From: Arion vulgaris
Taxonomy: Eukaryota; Mollusca; Gastropoda; Stylommatophora; Arionidae
Reading direction: 5' to 3'
Assembly (NCBI GenBank): GCA_020796225.1
Contig: CM036761.1
Location: forward strand, 31,756,928-31,820,927
DNA length: 64,000 nucleotides
A program made the position numbers and the translations under genes. Below, piece after piece: positions 41,745-52,139 of the stretch. The notes beneath the pieces were generated by a model. The model did not search any database, was not told the DNA's origin, and worked only from the letters and a program-made list of their open reading frames with translations. The stretch's first letter is position 1, and every line of letters begins with the position of its first letter.

Positions 41745-42300
41745 TGATTTATTGATTGAACCATTATTATTGCACTTCGGTGAGTAACGTGTGCTCTGAT
41801 CGCTTCTTACACAGGAAGATTTTGCTGCAGTGCACGACCCCGTAGCGCAGACGAGGGTCCCGATGTAATTTTGAGACGGTGAAGATATTTATGTATGAAT
41901 TTTATTTTTAATCTTTTCTAATGAATTTTGCCCGGTACCGCTTTCCAGTCTGCTCTTCTGGATTTTGAATTGCCAAGAGTTCTTTACGCTCCAAATTGAA
42001 CATGGAAACCTACGTTTTATAGTACTTCTCCGATAGGATTAGGAACTCGATCTCACCTACACTGAGATCAGGCTTTCCAGTCTGCTCTTCTGGATTTTGA
42101 ACTGCCAAGAGTTCTTTTACGCGCACAAATTGAACACGGAAACCTACGCTTTACAGTACTTCTCCGATATGGCTAGGAACTCGATCTCACCTACACTGAG
42201 ATCAGGTCTCTGGAAAAATTTCCAGATGGCTCCACAAGGAAGCAAACCTGGTACCTTTGGCACTAGAGACGAGAACTTAACCTCTGCGCAACAGTGACCT
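41745..42300 (-). mobile_element. SINE-F copy with internal 132-bp duplication, intron 2
   Basis: The left part has 'gtgtgctctgatcgcttctt' and 'gcgcagacgagggtcccgat'. The block from 41941 ('ctttccagtctgctcttctg') is repeated at 42073. The right end holds the tRNA-like head on the minus strand ('ggtttgcttcct' near 42240). Confidence 0.82.
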
Positions 42301-42642
42301 CTCTTAGTTTGATAAGAATATCTACATAATACTGCCCTTTAACCATGTTGACATGATATAAGCAATTTATCAGTAGAACACATTTGACACTAGAGACGAG
42401 AACTTAACCTCTGCCAACAGTGACCTCTCTTAGTTTGATAAGAATATCTACATAATACTGCCCTTTAACCATGTTGACATGAGGTAAGCAATTTATCAGT
42501 AGAACACATTTGACACTAGAGACGAGAACTTAACCTCTGCCAACAGTGACCTCTCTTAGTTTGATAAGAATATCTACATAATACTGCCCTTTAACCATGT
42601 TGACATGATGTAAGCAATTTATCAGTAGAACACCTTTGGCCA
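42257..42642. repeat. 126-bp tandem array, about 3 units, intron 2
   Basis: Full units start at 42295, 42421 and 42547 with 'tgacctctcttagtttgata'. Each includes 'cactagagacgagaacttaa' from the SINE-F head plus flanking DNA, so the array arose by duplicating the SINE edge. Confidence 0.93.
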
Positions 42643-43279
42643 CCTATAAACCAACCAGCGTTACTTTTCCTGCAGATTTTCAACAGGTGTTTTGGATTTG
42701 GGGTTATAATTATGAAATCAAGTATTGCTTACTGTCACCTTGCTCATTTAAATCTTTTTTGACTGACACTTTTTGGGTAACTGTCAACAGCAATTTGCTC
42801 TTATTTTCACATGTTGATGTATCTGCAGGTGACTTTTCTTTGTTGAGTAAAATGCTATTAACTGTTCTTTCACTTAGTTTTGCTGCACTGTCTACCTTCA
42901 CAATTGTCATTTTTCATCCTGTTCCCTGATTGTTTTAACTTTTGCTGCATTTCCATTATTGTACTCTGAACAGATCAGCAACAATTGATTGGTCACATTT
43001 AAGCTGTTTGCACCAGTTTTTTCCAAATCATACCAAGGACAGGAATCATGCATCACTGGTTCCATCTCCCTGTGCATATGTATAGTTGTTTTTTCCTGTA
43101 ACATCAGTCGTTTTATTACAAACCTGGTCTCTAACTTCTTCATTGTTCTGAGAAATTATTTATTGGAGCTGCAGATCCACTTGTTGTGTTCCATTGAAAT
43201 TCAGTATTCCTTCAACATAACACTATAGGATATGAAGACAGATTTTTTACTTACTATTATATACGTATCTGTCCACCAG
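42643..43279. other. intron 2 sequence, unassigned
   Basis: AT-rich; ends in the exon 3 acceptor. Confidence 0.45.
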
Positions 43280-43417
43280 GCACAGAAGCCTTGGGCAAAA
43301 CGACTGACAAAAGTTCTGGCAACCAAGAAAGACTACCATTCTGCATGCAGAACAGAGAAAAGCACAGTAAATCAGGAGAATAATGCGAGAGGAGATACCA
43401 CTGTTTCTCAAGACCAG
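43280..43417 (+). CDS. PACSIN: PACSIN/syndapin exon 3 (residues 137-182)
   Basis: The acceptor CACCAG ends at 43279 and the donor CCAG/GTAAGT starts at 43418. It reads AQKPWAKRLTKVLATKKDYH, then ACRTEKSTVNQE. The family signature KPWAKKL...KKAYHAACKEEK is easily seen. This is the middle of the F-BAR helical bundle. The exon is 46 codons, phase 0 on both sides. Confidence 0.95.
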
Positions 43418-43483
43418 GTAAGTGTTTTATTGCTATTTTATAAAACATACCAGCTTATTTTCTTGATTTTCATATATATATAT

Positions 43484-43686
43484 TATACTTCCTAGAAACT
43501 TAAAAATCAATAAATTTATCTCGGAAGTATAATATCAGCTGGCAAATTAAAAAGAAAATGGATATCAAAAAATGTAAATATATATTTTGGATATCCATTT
43601 TCTTTTTATTTGCCAGCTGATGATATACTTCCTATACACTTGAAAATATAAATATAGATTTTCAAGTTTATAGGAAGTATAATATA
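43484..43686. repeat. cluster of three hairpins in intron 3
   Basis: Three adjacent inverted repeats: 43486-43532 ('tacttcc' / 'ggaagta' ends), 43533-43622 ('cagctggcaaa' / 'tttgccagctg' with a paired 'aagaaaatggatatc'), and 43626-43684 ('tacttcctata' / 'tataggaagta'). The shared TACTTCC ends suggest one folded element. No coding. Confidence 0.85.
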
Positions 43687-43816
43687 TTTACTAGTGGTTC
43701 ACCTCTAATGCTAAATATAAGTACTGTTTAGTCTCTAACACTTTATACTATTCCAGTATTATATGCTATCTAGTTACCTTTATGTTTGAATTAACTCTTA
43801 ACACTGTCTTCCCCAG

Positions 43817-43942
43817 TTGAGAAAACTTCAAGATAAACTTCGCAAATGTCAACAGGAAGTGGAGAGTACCAGAGAGAAATACAACGCTGCTATTAATGAT
43901 ATCAATGGATACAATGCCAAGTATATTGAGGACATGAGTGAA
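43817..43942 (+). CDS. PACSIN: PACSIN/syndapin exon 4 (residues 183-224)
   Basis: The acceptor CCCCAG ends at 43816 and the donor GAA/GTATGT starts at 43943. It reads LRKLQDKLRKCQQEVESTRE, KYNAAINDINGYNAKYIEDM and SE. The heptad-rich LRKLQDK...CQQEV...KYE stretch matches the F-BAR long helix of PACSINs (LKKLQDKVEKCKQDV type). 42 codons, phase 0 on both sides. Confidence 0.95.
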
Positions 43943-44044
43943 GTATGTTGATAGTCATTACTGTCAGATAGTAACAACTGTTGCAACTCTTTATTCTTCT
44001 TCTTGCGATTGTTATTTTGATGGTTATTGGTTACTGAACTGACG

Positions 44045-44425
44045 TCACAGCACTCTAGGTAGACCCATAGGTGCTCAGTCTCCCCAACAGATTTCGAAGT
44101 GTATGCATACTGATGGTTCCTGTGGATCGCTGGATAAACACACTTTCTCTCTGCCCCCTCAAGCAACCAGCTCTACTTGTACAACCAGCTCTACTTGTAC
44201 AACATGTAATTCCAAACTCCCTAAATTATTCTATTGATTCAAGGTCTATTTTAGTGTCCTCATCCAATAATAGGTCGCCAAGAGACAGAAGAACCATCCC
44301 CCGTATCCATCCTAAACTCCCCAACAGTCGATGCTTTAAATGCAAGCATGTCCGCTCTCTTGTTGTCGCGAACACCCACATGACCAGGACAGTAGATCCA
44401 CATGAGTCTCTGGAGATTGGACATT
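44045..44425 (-). pseudogene. LINE-R RNase H fragment in intron 4
   Basis: The minus strand near 44400 reads WIYCPGHVGVRDNKRADMLA, the last RNase H motif with its catalytic His and Asp, then a decayed tail. 'ccagctctacttgtacaa' is duplicated at 44166/44184. Only the C-terminal third of the domain is present. Confidence 0.8.
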
Positions 44426-44439
44426 TTTAATGATTATAC

Positions 44440-44600
44440 CTTTAGATTTGTTCTTATGATGAAGTGAACTGTTGTCTGGGGCTCATCCCTGGTGCCATGT
44501 AGTTTTTGAATATAGTGTTGTGTTGTAGGTCCGACATCCCTTTCTAGGTAGGATATACATGGGATAGTGTTGTAGGGCATGTTTTGTAACAACTCTTACT
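44440..44600 (-). pseudogene. LINE-R CCHC-module scrap in intron 4
   Basis: The minus strand reads IPCISYLERDVGP-like sequence that matches DCPLYVLPRKGCWP of 39.8 kb in another frame. Its position relative to the RNase H piece is the reverse of the order within the element, so this is a separate or rearranged fragment. Confidence 0.6.
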
Positions 44601-44660
44601 ACTACTACTTCTGCTGCTACAACTTCTACTACTGCATCTTCTACAATACAGTTTCTACCA
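44593..44660. repeat. TAC/CTT-rich microsatellite
   Basis: Imperfect (ACT)n repeats. Confidence 0.75.
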
Positions 44661-45009
44661 CTACTTCAAGCATGACATTGGGGATAGCTGCTGTGTCATT
44701 TCATGGTTTGCAGAACAAAAAGTGATACATGCTGTGCTAGAAACAGATTCAATAAAAATGTGTAGGGTGGTCAATGCATGCCAGCGTTTGTAAACATCAT
44801 TCAGTAGACCTGCTTGCTCAAGAGACTGTCTTTGTTTTAGAGATGCTTGCGTAGGTGAAGGAAAATGAAAGGGTAGTTGAACTAGATGGAACGGCATCCA
44901 TTGCAAGTGGAAAAAATATGGACAGGGCAGACATTAAAAATGTCCTGTGTTCTACATATGTGGAAACTGTCTCAATATGTGAGTTACTCAACCGCCTAAT
45001 TGATTCTCG
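44661..45009. other. intron 4 sequence, unassigned
   Basis: No recognised feature. Confidence 0.4.
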
Positions 45010-45228
45010 ATTCAGCAGCACTTGAGATTTCAGCTCTTCGGCTCAGTGCCATGGACATCGTAATCCTTAGGTTCGGTGTCATGAACACTGTAAATCTGGA
45101 GAACCTGTGGCTTTTCTGCCAGCCTGTGGCTTTTCTGCCAGCCTGTGGAATTGAACCGCACTCACAGAGGGCTTGTCACCCATCGTTAAACGTGCTGCGA
45201 ACACGCTGGACAGGTGGGCGAAATGAGG
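45010..45228 (-). mobile_element. SINE-A copy in intron 4
   Basis: Reversed modules, a 20-bp duplication of 'tgtggcttttctgccagcc', then the B-box region GGAATTGAACC and a diverged head. Confidence 0.88.
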
Positions 45229-45879
45229 GTTAAGGCTAGACAACCATACAGGCATTATCTGCTCAATAGAGGAAGCAGATGGGCTGCCAATCATCATCAC
45301 TTAGGTAAAGTTAGCGTAGGAACATTGAAATGGCTGCTGCTTTGGAAAACAGCATATATGTGCTAGGATGTAAGTTGGGAGAACTGAACTAAACATCTGC
45401 TGCATTTACAAATACAACAACTGCCCTTTTCACCATCCACTTAATCATGCCAATATATATCCCGTCTTGGCATATATTCCCATCATTCTACTGCTGCCAA
45501 AAACCGTTCTCCCCATCTACCCAATCCTGCTATTTACTAGTCTGTCATCTACCTTGTTTCCTGCAAAATCACACTGAGCATGAAAACCACTTTAGTAATA
45601 CTACGCTGTTACTGTCTCAGATGTTTTATTGTTATTCATGAAAGTAGATCATCAGTTCTGTTTCGAATAGTTTGGAGAGCTGATATTCAGTTGCACAGAA
45701 ATGTGATGTGCATGGATTATTATAGTTATCTGTTAAGTAACAAGAAAGTTTTCTCAAAAGTAGATAGCCATCATTAGTAAGTCTACATAGTAATTCTACA
45801 TAGGTAGTATTTGTAATATGATAATAATATTATTTTATTGTTGATATCCGTTAGTTCTTTTGTGATCAGTTTTCAGTCT
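45229..45879. other. intron 4 sequence, unassigned
   Basis: AT-rich; no recognised feature. Confidence 0.45.
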
Positions 45880-46130
45880 TCTTCTTGAACGCTCCATATC
45901 GACCGCTTGTTAACCACTCTGTGTGATTTGTGTGTGATCTGAGTCTAAGAGGATTGTACGTTGTGCCAGTTATGCGCCTACAAGTAGGCCAGCGCATCCG
46001 ATTTCTGTGACACCTTTTATTTACTAGGGTAGCATCCCTAGGCAACCATACCTCAGTCGCCTCTTATGACATGCCTTGTAGGTTGCAGTGGTACTGTTCT
46101 TTGCTTCCCTTGCAGGCCCCTGCACCACAC
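45880..46130 (-). mobile_element. SINE-C copy in intron 4
   Basis: Reversed GAA tail 'ttcttcttg', 'gtgtgatctgagtctaaga', 'gcgcctacaagtaggccagc' and 'cttatgacatgccttgtagg'. Confidence 0.9.
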
Positions 46131-46769
46131 AAGCAAAGTTTATCAGTAAAAGGTTTTGCTCTGTTTCAAAAATAGATCATCCATTTCAATTGATTTTATA
46201 ATAGATTGTTATCCGGTTTTATTTTGGTGTGCGTCTGATAATCTGTCCAAATATCTTACTTTTATGTGTGTCTAATCCCTCTTCATTTATTGGTTAATCC
46301 CTAATATATGCATCTGCTATTCATGTGTTAGCAGCTGTTGCTCTTATCATCCACTTTTAAATTTGTTGATAGTTTTCTTTAACCTTTCAGATTTTATCAA
46401 TTTTGTCGATATGTGGAAAGTTTGTGGCTGAAAGGTTAAGTGCTCTGGTATTTTTCAACTCCTTGTGGACCAAACGCAACACTGCATGGCTTTGGGTTGG
46501 ACATCTTTTTACTGGGAGCCACAATAAAAGATGTTTTCATTCTAAAAACAAATGGCTTGTAAAAACATGGCTTCTGCCCTGGTCTACTAAGAGCTAAGCA
46601 TCCTGTGTTTGACTCTTCAGTAAGGTCAAAAGAGTTTTCTGTTAATGAGAAAAAATAAACCAGATGACCGGTACACAACATGGCGACATCTATGGATATG
46701 AAACAAGCAGCCTTAATTTCTCGAACCTTTACAATTCTCCTACCTTCATAGATGGATGTTTACATAGAA
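46131..46769. other. intron 4 sequence, unassigned
   Basis: A block near 46440-46480 ('aactccttgtggaccaaa') has a reversed relative near 58200. Otherwise unassigned. Confidence 0.45.
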
Positions 46770-47130
46770 TAGAGGGACTGAGGTGGTAGGATAAGATTAC
46801 GAACAAGTAACTCAGAGAAAGAACTAAGCAGATACCAGTGAAGAAAGAGCTAAGGAAGAGACGCTTGTGATGGATAGGACACACATTGAGAAGACCGACC
46901 GGAAGCATTGCAAGTCAGGCACTGTTTTGGAACCTACAGGGAAATAGGAGTAGGAGAAGGCCTAAACATACTTGGATAAGAGAGCTGGAGTCTGATATTA
47001 AAAGGATAGGTAAAACATGGAAATAATTGGAAGGGATGGCAGGAGAGAGGACGACCTGGAAGAAGTTTGTTGAAGACATGCTCCGTTGGTTGTTGAAAGG
47101 TGAAGATACAATTCTCTGCTTACTCTCAGA
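46770..47130 (+). pseudogene. LINE-Y-like C-terminus, decayed, intron 4
   Basis: Across frames it reads RRLWWIGHTLRRPTGSIASQ and RRRPKHTWIRELESDIKR, ending ERTTWKKFVEDMLRW. The layout (WIGHTLRR, GRPK-W, W-x-F-V) is the standard C-terminus of this non-LTR group. Confidence 0.75.
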
Positions 47131-47337
47131 AATGGAAACCAAACCCTGTAATGATAGGCTCTTTTGTTTTGTTTATATCCATTTTTTACCATCTGCATGG
47201 AGAAAATAGTTTAATCAAGATTTTTAAACAAAAATTAATATTTAAGAAATGTTGAGTTATATGCGTGTATATTATTTATTCACTGTGTTCTTTTACTGAT
47301 ATTGTTTGTTCAATCCAATCATTGTTCTTGTTAATTT
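47131..47337. other. intron 4 sequence, unassigned
   Basis: No recognised feature. Confidence 0.4.
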
Positions 47338-47790
47338 CTGTCTGATTGATTGATTGATTGATTGATAGGACCATCATCATCATCGGTGAGTAGCCATGTG
47401 TGCTCTGATCTCTTTCTTACACAGGAAGATCTCAGCTGCAGTGCATGAACTCCGTTGCACCGGCGAGGTTCCCCAATGTAATTTTGAAGATGGTGAAGTT
47501 ATTTTTGTAGGAATTTTTATTTTTAATCTTTTCTAATGAATAGCGACTTTCCAGCTTGTTTTTCTCAATTTTGAACTGCCAAGGGTTCTTTTACATGCTC
47601 AAATTGAACACAGGATGTACATTTTATCATCTGTCTCCGATAGGACTAGAAACTATCTTGCCTACACTGAGATCAGGGATTTCTGGAAAAATATCCAGAT
47701 GGCTCACAAGGAAGCAAACCTGGTACCTTTGGCACGAGAGACTAGCACCTAACCCCAACGCCACAGACCCCCCAGTGGCAACAGGTACAC
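47338..47790 (-). mobile_element. SINE-F copy in intron 4
   Basis: The most complete SINE-F: a (TTGA)5 run at the left, then 'gatctctttcttacacagga', 'gcaccggcgaggttcc', 'gaactgccaagggttctttt', 'cctacactgagatcaggga', and at the right the minus-strand tRNA-like head (A-box-like TGGCGTTGGGGTTAGGTGC, B-box-like AGGTTTGCTTCC). Confidence 0.85.
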
Positions 47791-47839
47791 AAACATTGCA
47801 CTGAACTAATATGCTACAGAAAATTACCAATAACATATC

Positions 47840-48030
47840 TTTATGTCGAAAGATGTAGGAGATCATAGATCTCCACAAGCTGCTTTGAGTACTATCAGTT
47901 TGGATATTGACATTTTTATGTTCCATGAAGTTAGGCTGTCCCTAATTTTATTCCTGTGCAATCCTCCATTGAATTTGTCATTTGTGACCATTTCTTTGAA
48001 TCCTCCTTTGCCCATGACGTGCTAACAAAA
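47840..48030 (-). pseudogene. LINE-V C-terminal fragment, intron 4
   Basis: The minus strand reads HVMGKGGFKEMVTNDKFNGG and IRDSLTSW, related to FGHVMRKGGLEHIVTTGKI. Confidence 0.7.
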
Positions 48031-48179
48031 TGAGTATTGCTTATTTATGCTAACTAAGTATTTTTGTTCTGTGCCTCTTAACCCTTTAACTCCGTAATAT
48101 TTTTAACATCCAAACACATTTATTTTGTAATGAATACTGAATTTACTGGTAAAATGGATTTGCATCATTTCTTAAAAAA

Positions 48180-48580
48180 ATACTGCGCACCCATGTAGGC
48201 TCTAGTCTCTTTCTTACACAGGAAGATCTCAGCGGCAGTGCACAAACTGTAGCACCGCAGGTACCTGATGTAATTTTGGAAGATGGTGAAAATATTTTTG
48301 AGTTTTTATTTTAAATCTTTTTAATGAATTTTGCCTTGACAGCGACTTTCCAACCTGCTCTTCTTGATTTTAAACTGCTAAGGATTCTTTTACTTGCTAA
48401 ACTTGAACACAGGACCTATGTTTTATCGTCCGTCTCCAATAGGACTAGGAACTTTTATCTCACCTACACTGAGATCAGGGATGGAAAAATGTCTCGATGG
48501 CTCCACGAGGAAGTGAACCGAGTTCCTTTGGAATGAGAGACAAGCACCTAATCTCTATGCCACAGATATATATATATATC
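48180..48580 (-). mobile_element. SINE-F copy and TA run, intron 4
   Basis: Same blocks as 47338-47790 ('gtctctttcttacacagga', 'cacctacactgagatcaggg'). Ends in a short (TA)n at 48566. Confidence 0.85.
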
Positions 48581-48662
48581 ATCTTGTTACCCTCAACCTT
48601 CCTTTCTAGTAACTTATTTACTACATCTTGTTAACTATCTGTACCAATTGTTTTTTTCACAG

Positions 48663-48763
48663 GTTTATAAAAAATGCCAGGAATTTGAACAGAAGAGAAT
48701 AGAATTCTTCAAAAAGACATTGTTCCAGTTACACGCATGTTTAGACTTAAGTGTGGAACCCAA
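48663..48763 (+). CDS. PACSIN: PACSIN/syndapin exon 5 (residues 225-257)
   Basis: The acceptor TTTTTTTCACAG ends at 48662 and the donor CCCAA/GTAAGT starts at 48764. It reads VYKKCQEFEQKRIEFFKKTL, then FQLHACLDLSVEP. It matches the PACSIN stretch VFEQCQQFEEKRLRFF...HLDLS near the end of the F-BAR domain. The exon ends after two bases of a Lys codon. Confidence 0.95.
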
Positions 48764-48977
48764 GTAAGTCACACAGTATTTGAAGAAATACACTACACAT
48801 CTAACATTCTGTGAATTCCACTTTTATTCATATGCTTTATTATTTCCCCACCACTCTGTTGCTGTTTTGCTGTAGTTAAAGCATTGTAATCCTCTCGGAC
48901 TGAATAGCTCACAGACACGATGCTGGTCCACATCATGCTTTTGGATTAGAAGATGCAGACTGCTGAAACGACTTGTA

Positions 48978-49054
48978 AGGGTGTTCAAGATAAAAGTAGC
49001 CCGATTGACAAATCAAAAATTGCCAATTGGGGTACTTTTATCTTGCACACCCTG
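48978..49054. mobile_element. 77-bp mini-MITE (MITE-M type), intron 5
   Basis: TIRs AGGGTGTTCAAGATAAAAG and reverse, TA on both sides, about 90% like 9770-9847. Confidence 0.88.
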
Positions 49055-49059
49055 TATTT

Positions 49060-49240
49060 TGTTCTTTTCTTTTCTCCAAACCTGTTTTGCCTCACAGCGT
49101 CAGAATAAGAAAAGATTTATAGAACATGCTTTTTTGTGCACAACATAAACAGTGTTTTTTGTTGCCTCTGTTATCTCTTGAGGTCCATCTTTTGCATGGC
49201 CAGTCTTTTGCTTTCTATCCAGATCAGATCTGGAGAAAAC
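49060..49240 (-). pseudogene. LINE-D 3' fragment, intron 5
   Basis: The minus strand reads KTGHAKDGPQEITEATKNTV, then CSINLFLF, as at 28.1 kb. It directly follows the mini-MITE. Confidence 0.75.
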
Positions 49241-49779
49241 CGAGGGGTGACTGCGGTGATACTTAATAAATTGGCGTTTTAAGGCAAAGCCACATATGTA
49301 TGGTATCACATAAGCAAGTAAAAAGAAAAATCAAATCATAAACCTAACAAAAATTCAACATATCGACTATAAGTCTGCGTCAAGGAACATACACAATGAA
49401 TACTAAACAAACTAAATCATGGATCCATATAGGATGTATGAATAAAGATGGATATGTGTTCATACCTACCTGTCCACGCAAGCAAAATATGGACACACTA
49501 AGAGCGGAAGTTATGTGTATGGACATCCATCAATATGGGTAGACAGTAGAGCAATGTATGATAGGTAAAAACGAAAGAGGGGAGGAAACTCAAATGTACG
49601 TGAAACTGGTGAAGGGGAGTAAATTGAACCGTACAAACTCGAAACACCCATAGTACTGTGTTCAAAGAAATATGAAATCAAACAGAAAAATTACTATATA
49701 TACATACATCTTATTTTTCCCCACTGTGAATGACAAGCTTTTAACTAGTAATGATAATAATATTTGTTTGTTTCTGAAG
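49241..49779. other. intron 5 sequence, unassigned
   Basis: No recognised feature before the exon 6 acceptor. Confidence 0.45.
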
Positions 49780-49900
49780 GTTCAGTCAGATCTACACCAG
49801 CTTACACTCTACCATTAACAATTTAGATTATTCCAAGGACTTAAAGTGGTGGTCATGCAGCTATGGTGTGGACATGCCCATGAACTGGCCAGAGTATGAG
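49780..49900 (+). CDS. PACSIN: PACSIN/syndapin exon 6 (residues 258-298)
   Basis: The acceptor CTGAAG ends at 49779 and the donor TATGAG/GTATGT starts at 49901. The first base completes the split Lys. It reads FSQIYTSLHSTINNLDYSKD, LKWWSCSYGVDMPMNWPEYE. The family landmark is the Trp-containing 'LRWF...GPGMAMNWPQFE' segment that closes the F-BAR domain, seen here as LKWW...GVDMPMNWPEYE. Phase 0 at the end. Confidence 0.95.
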
Positions 49901-50010
49901 GTATGTCTTAGCGAAATAGCCACCATATACTATTCAATGTTCTTGAGTCTGGTGTAAGACAGGTGTCTTCCATGGGATATTACTGACCTATTGTCATTTT
50001 CTTCTCTTAA

Positions 50011-50234
50011 CCCTTTAGCTGCTAAGGTCGTATATATATATATACGTTTTCCCATTCACTTCTAAAGACGCATTAACACATCTGTTATTATCTCTCCTCT
50101 GTGGGCTAAAGACACTTTAACACGTTATACATTGCTACTGTCACTGCTATAGGCGTACATTCATGCTTGTGACCTAGAAACAAAGAGTAGCTATATTTAG
50201 CTCAGCCTTCGGAAAGTATGTAGCAGCGAAAGGG
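50011..50234. mobile_element. MITE-P (piggyBac-like), 224 bp, intron 6
   Basis: Flanked by TTAA at 50007-50010 and 50235-50238. Ends CCCTTTAGCTGCTA and TAGCAGCGAAAGGG are inverted repeats. The TTAA target and CCC...GGG ends are the piggyBac signature. No transposase frame. A second copy lies at 30105. Confidence 0.85.
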
Positions 50235-50379
50235 TTAATGTCGGTCATCATGGATTCATGTTGATTTCCTATCCATATCGGATAAGAAATCTGTGTTTGC
50301 TCCTCTGCCATATCATCTTAGTCTGAAAATACGCTGAAGCTATTCCTTACTTACTTAATTGTTAAGTTCACAAGTGCAT

Positions 50380-50545
50380 TTACTTCCAGAGACCGCTAGG
50401 ATTGTTGCTGGAGCTACAGAATTCATGCTTTATGCAACACTCTTGACAGCTGGCATGCAATTTCTGTGGAGAGAGACCGAGCCATATGGGGTAAATCCCG
50501 GTGCAATGAAGTCAATCCTTCGACTTATAAACCCTTTAAACTTAG
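50380..50545 (+). mobile_element. SINE-D 3' part, intron 6
   Basis: 'gctaggattgttgctggagc', 'gagagagaccgagccatatg' and 'tcccggtgcaatgaagtc' match the family body. The tRNA-like head is missing. Confidence 0.8.
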
Positions 50546-50849
50546 TTGTTACTCTTTTATACTCTAGGTTGTAGAAATCATTCAGAGAAAATAACACATG
50601 ATCCTATCAGCTGTCTCTCTTTTCGCCCAGTTGCAATCTAATGTTAAGTTCTTCAGGATCTGTCTGATTTTGTCGCTCTCCCACTCTGGGTATTCTTTGA
50701 GGTCTAGATCCCTTACTCTTGGTCTTCCATGCTTGTTGCAACATCTAGTCTCTTTTATTCTGCAATTGTAATACAATAATTTTGCATGTAAAGACAAATG
50801 TTTTTTTTTTAATACATCATTATTGTTGCATAGCTGCAACAGATGTGGG
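50546..50849 (-). other. possible LINE C-terminal fragment, intron 6
   Basis: An 85-codon minus-strand frame reads GRPRVRDLDLKEYPEWESDK and NWAKRETADRIMCYFL. The basic GRPR and W-x-K pattern vaguely recalls LINE C-termini, but no relative is seen here, so this is uncertain. Confidence 0.3.
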
Positions 50850-51088
50850 GGGTCTCTATGGGGAAGTGGTTATGAAATTTGCCCGGCGTTCTGAAGATTG
50901 TAGGTTTGAATCCGGACCAAGTCACATGTGCAATTTTGTCCAGATATCCCTAGAATTATTGCTTGAGCTACAAAGTTTGTGGTTTATGCAACACTCTCAA
51001 CAGGTGGTGGGTCATTTCTGTAGAGAGGGACGAAGCAATATGGGGAAACCCAATGCAATGAGTCAATCCTTTACCATTATACCCTTTA
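50850..51088 (+). mobile_element. SINE-D copy, intron 6
   Basis: Head with 'atggggaagtggttatgaaa' and B box GGTTTGAATCC, then 'tagaattattgcttgagcta' and 'gggtcatttctgtagagagg'. Nearly complete. Confidence 0.85.
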
Positions 51089-51089
51089 A

Positions 51090-51430
51090 AAAAAAAGACA
51101 TCAAAATGAGACATCAGGAGCAGAGTAGGCATAACTGCATGCACTGGATACATTGAAAGACAACAAATGCAGTGGTTTGGACATTTCATAAGAATGGAAT
51201 ACAACTAACCAACAATAACAGCAAACAATAATAAGAGATAGGGTACTAGAGCCAAGGGAAGACCAAGAAAAAGATGGATAGACAATATCAAGACCACACA
51301 CAAAAAACATGGAAATAACACGTCAAGGGTAATTCATCTGGCCCTGGAACTCAAACTAAAGCTCCCACCCCTTCGCTTAATGGTAAGAGTGGACTGCCAA
51401 TTCCATCATTCACCTGGGGAAAGACAGAAA
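51090..51430 (+). pseudogene. LINE-X C-terminal fragment, intron 6
   Basis: Reads QQMQWFGHFIRME-type sequence near 51165, then a decayed LALELKLKLPPLRLMVRVD-like end near 51330-51400, as in 14.6 kb reversed. Confidence 0.78.
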
Positions 51431-51719
51431 AAAAAAATAATTGCATGTTCAATGTAACTTGCAAGTTAATCATATACCTATTTTAATACTAACTACCCAC
51501 TGAAATCTGTAGGAAGATAGTACACAATAAATAACTAAATGTAAACCCATTTGTCTGTTGTTGTTAATGTTCACTCATATCAACCAAGCAAACCACTCTT
51601 CATGATCTGTGTGGTTTATGCTGATAGCCTGGGTACCTTCCACACCACATTTAGGTCCTTATTACATGTAGAACAAGTATACCCAAACGACTCTTTTATG
51701 GTGAGCTGCATAGTGGTAA
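51431..51719. other. intron 6 sequence, unassigned
   Basis: No recognised feature. Confidence 0.4.
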
Positions 51720-52090
51720 ACGCACACAGGGTGGTCAGAAAAAGCGATTCAAAGATACACTCAAGAACTCTATGAAATCCTTTGGCATAGATGTCAACAA
51801 CTGAGAGAATGTTGCTCAAGACAGATCAGCCTGGCACACACTTCTTCGACACGGTTCCTCGGCCGGCGAGGAAGGTAGAACAGCACGGATGGAACAAAAA
51901 CGTCAAAGTAGAAGGCAGTAAAACTTCCCACAAGTGCAAGTATACCTTGCCCACACTGTACAAGAACATTTCAAGCCTGTATCTGGCTCACTAGTCATCT
52001 ACGCACACACAGACAAACATAGCGCAACTACATTCCCTTGGATGAAAATTTGTGTGGTCGTCATCACCCATGATGGACGAGCATCATCAA
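51720..52090 (+). pseudogene. LINE-Z C-terminus, intron 6
   Basis: Reads KRFKDTLKNSMKSFGIDVNN, then ENVAQDRSAW and a finger-distal FKPVSGSLVIYAHTDKH. The C2H2 finger has lost its cysteines. Frames shift. Confidence 0.78.
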
Positions 52091-52139
52091 TTTTGACCAA
52101 ACTTTTATGCAAATTATCCAACAGGACACACATTTGTAC

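Noticed and set aside
44071..44430. 119-codon plus-strand open frame
   Set aside because: It is the antisense shadow of the minus-strand RNase H fragment (CPGHVGVRDNKRAD).
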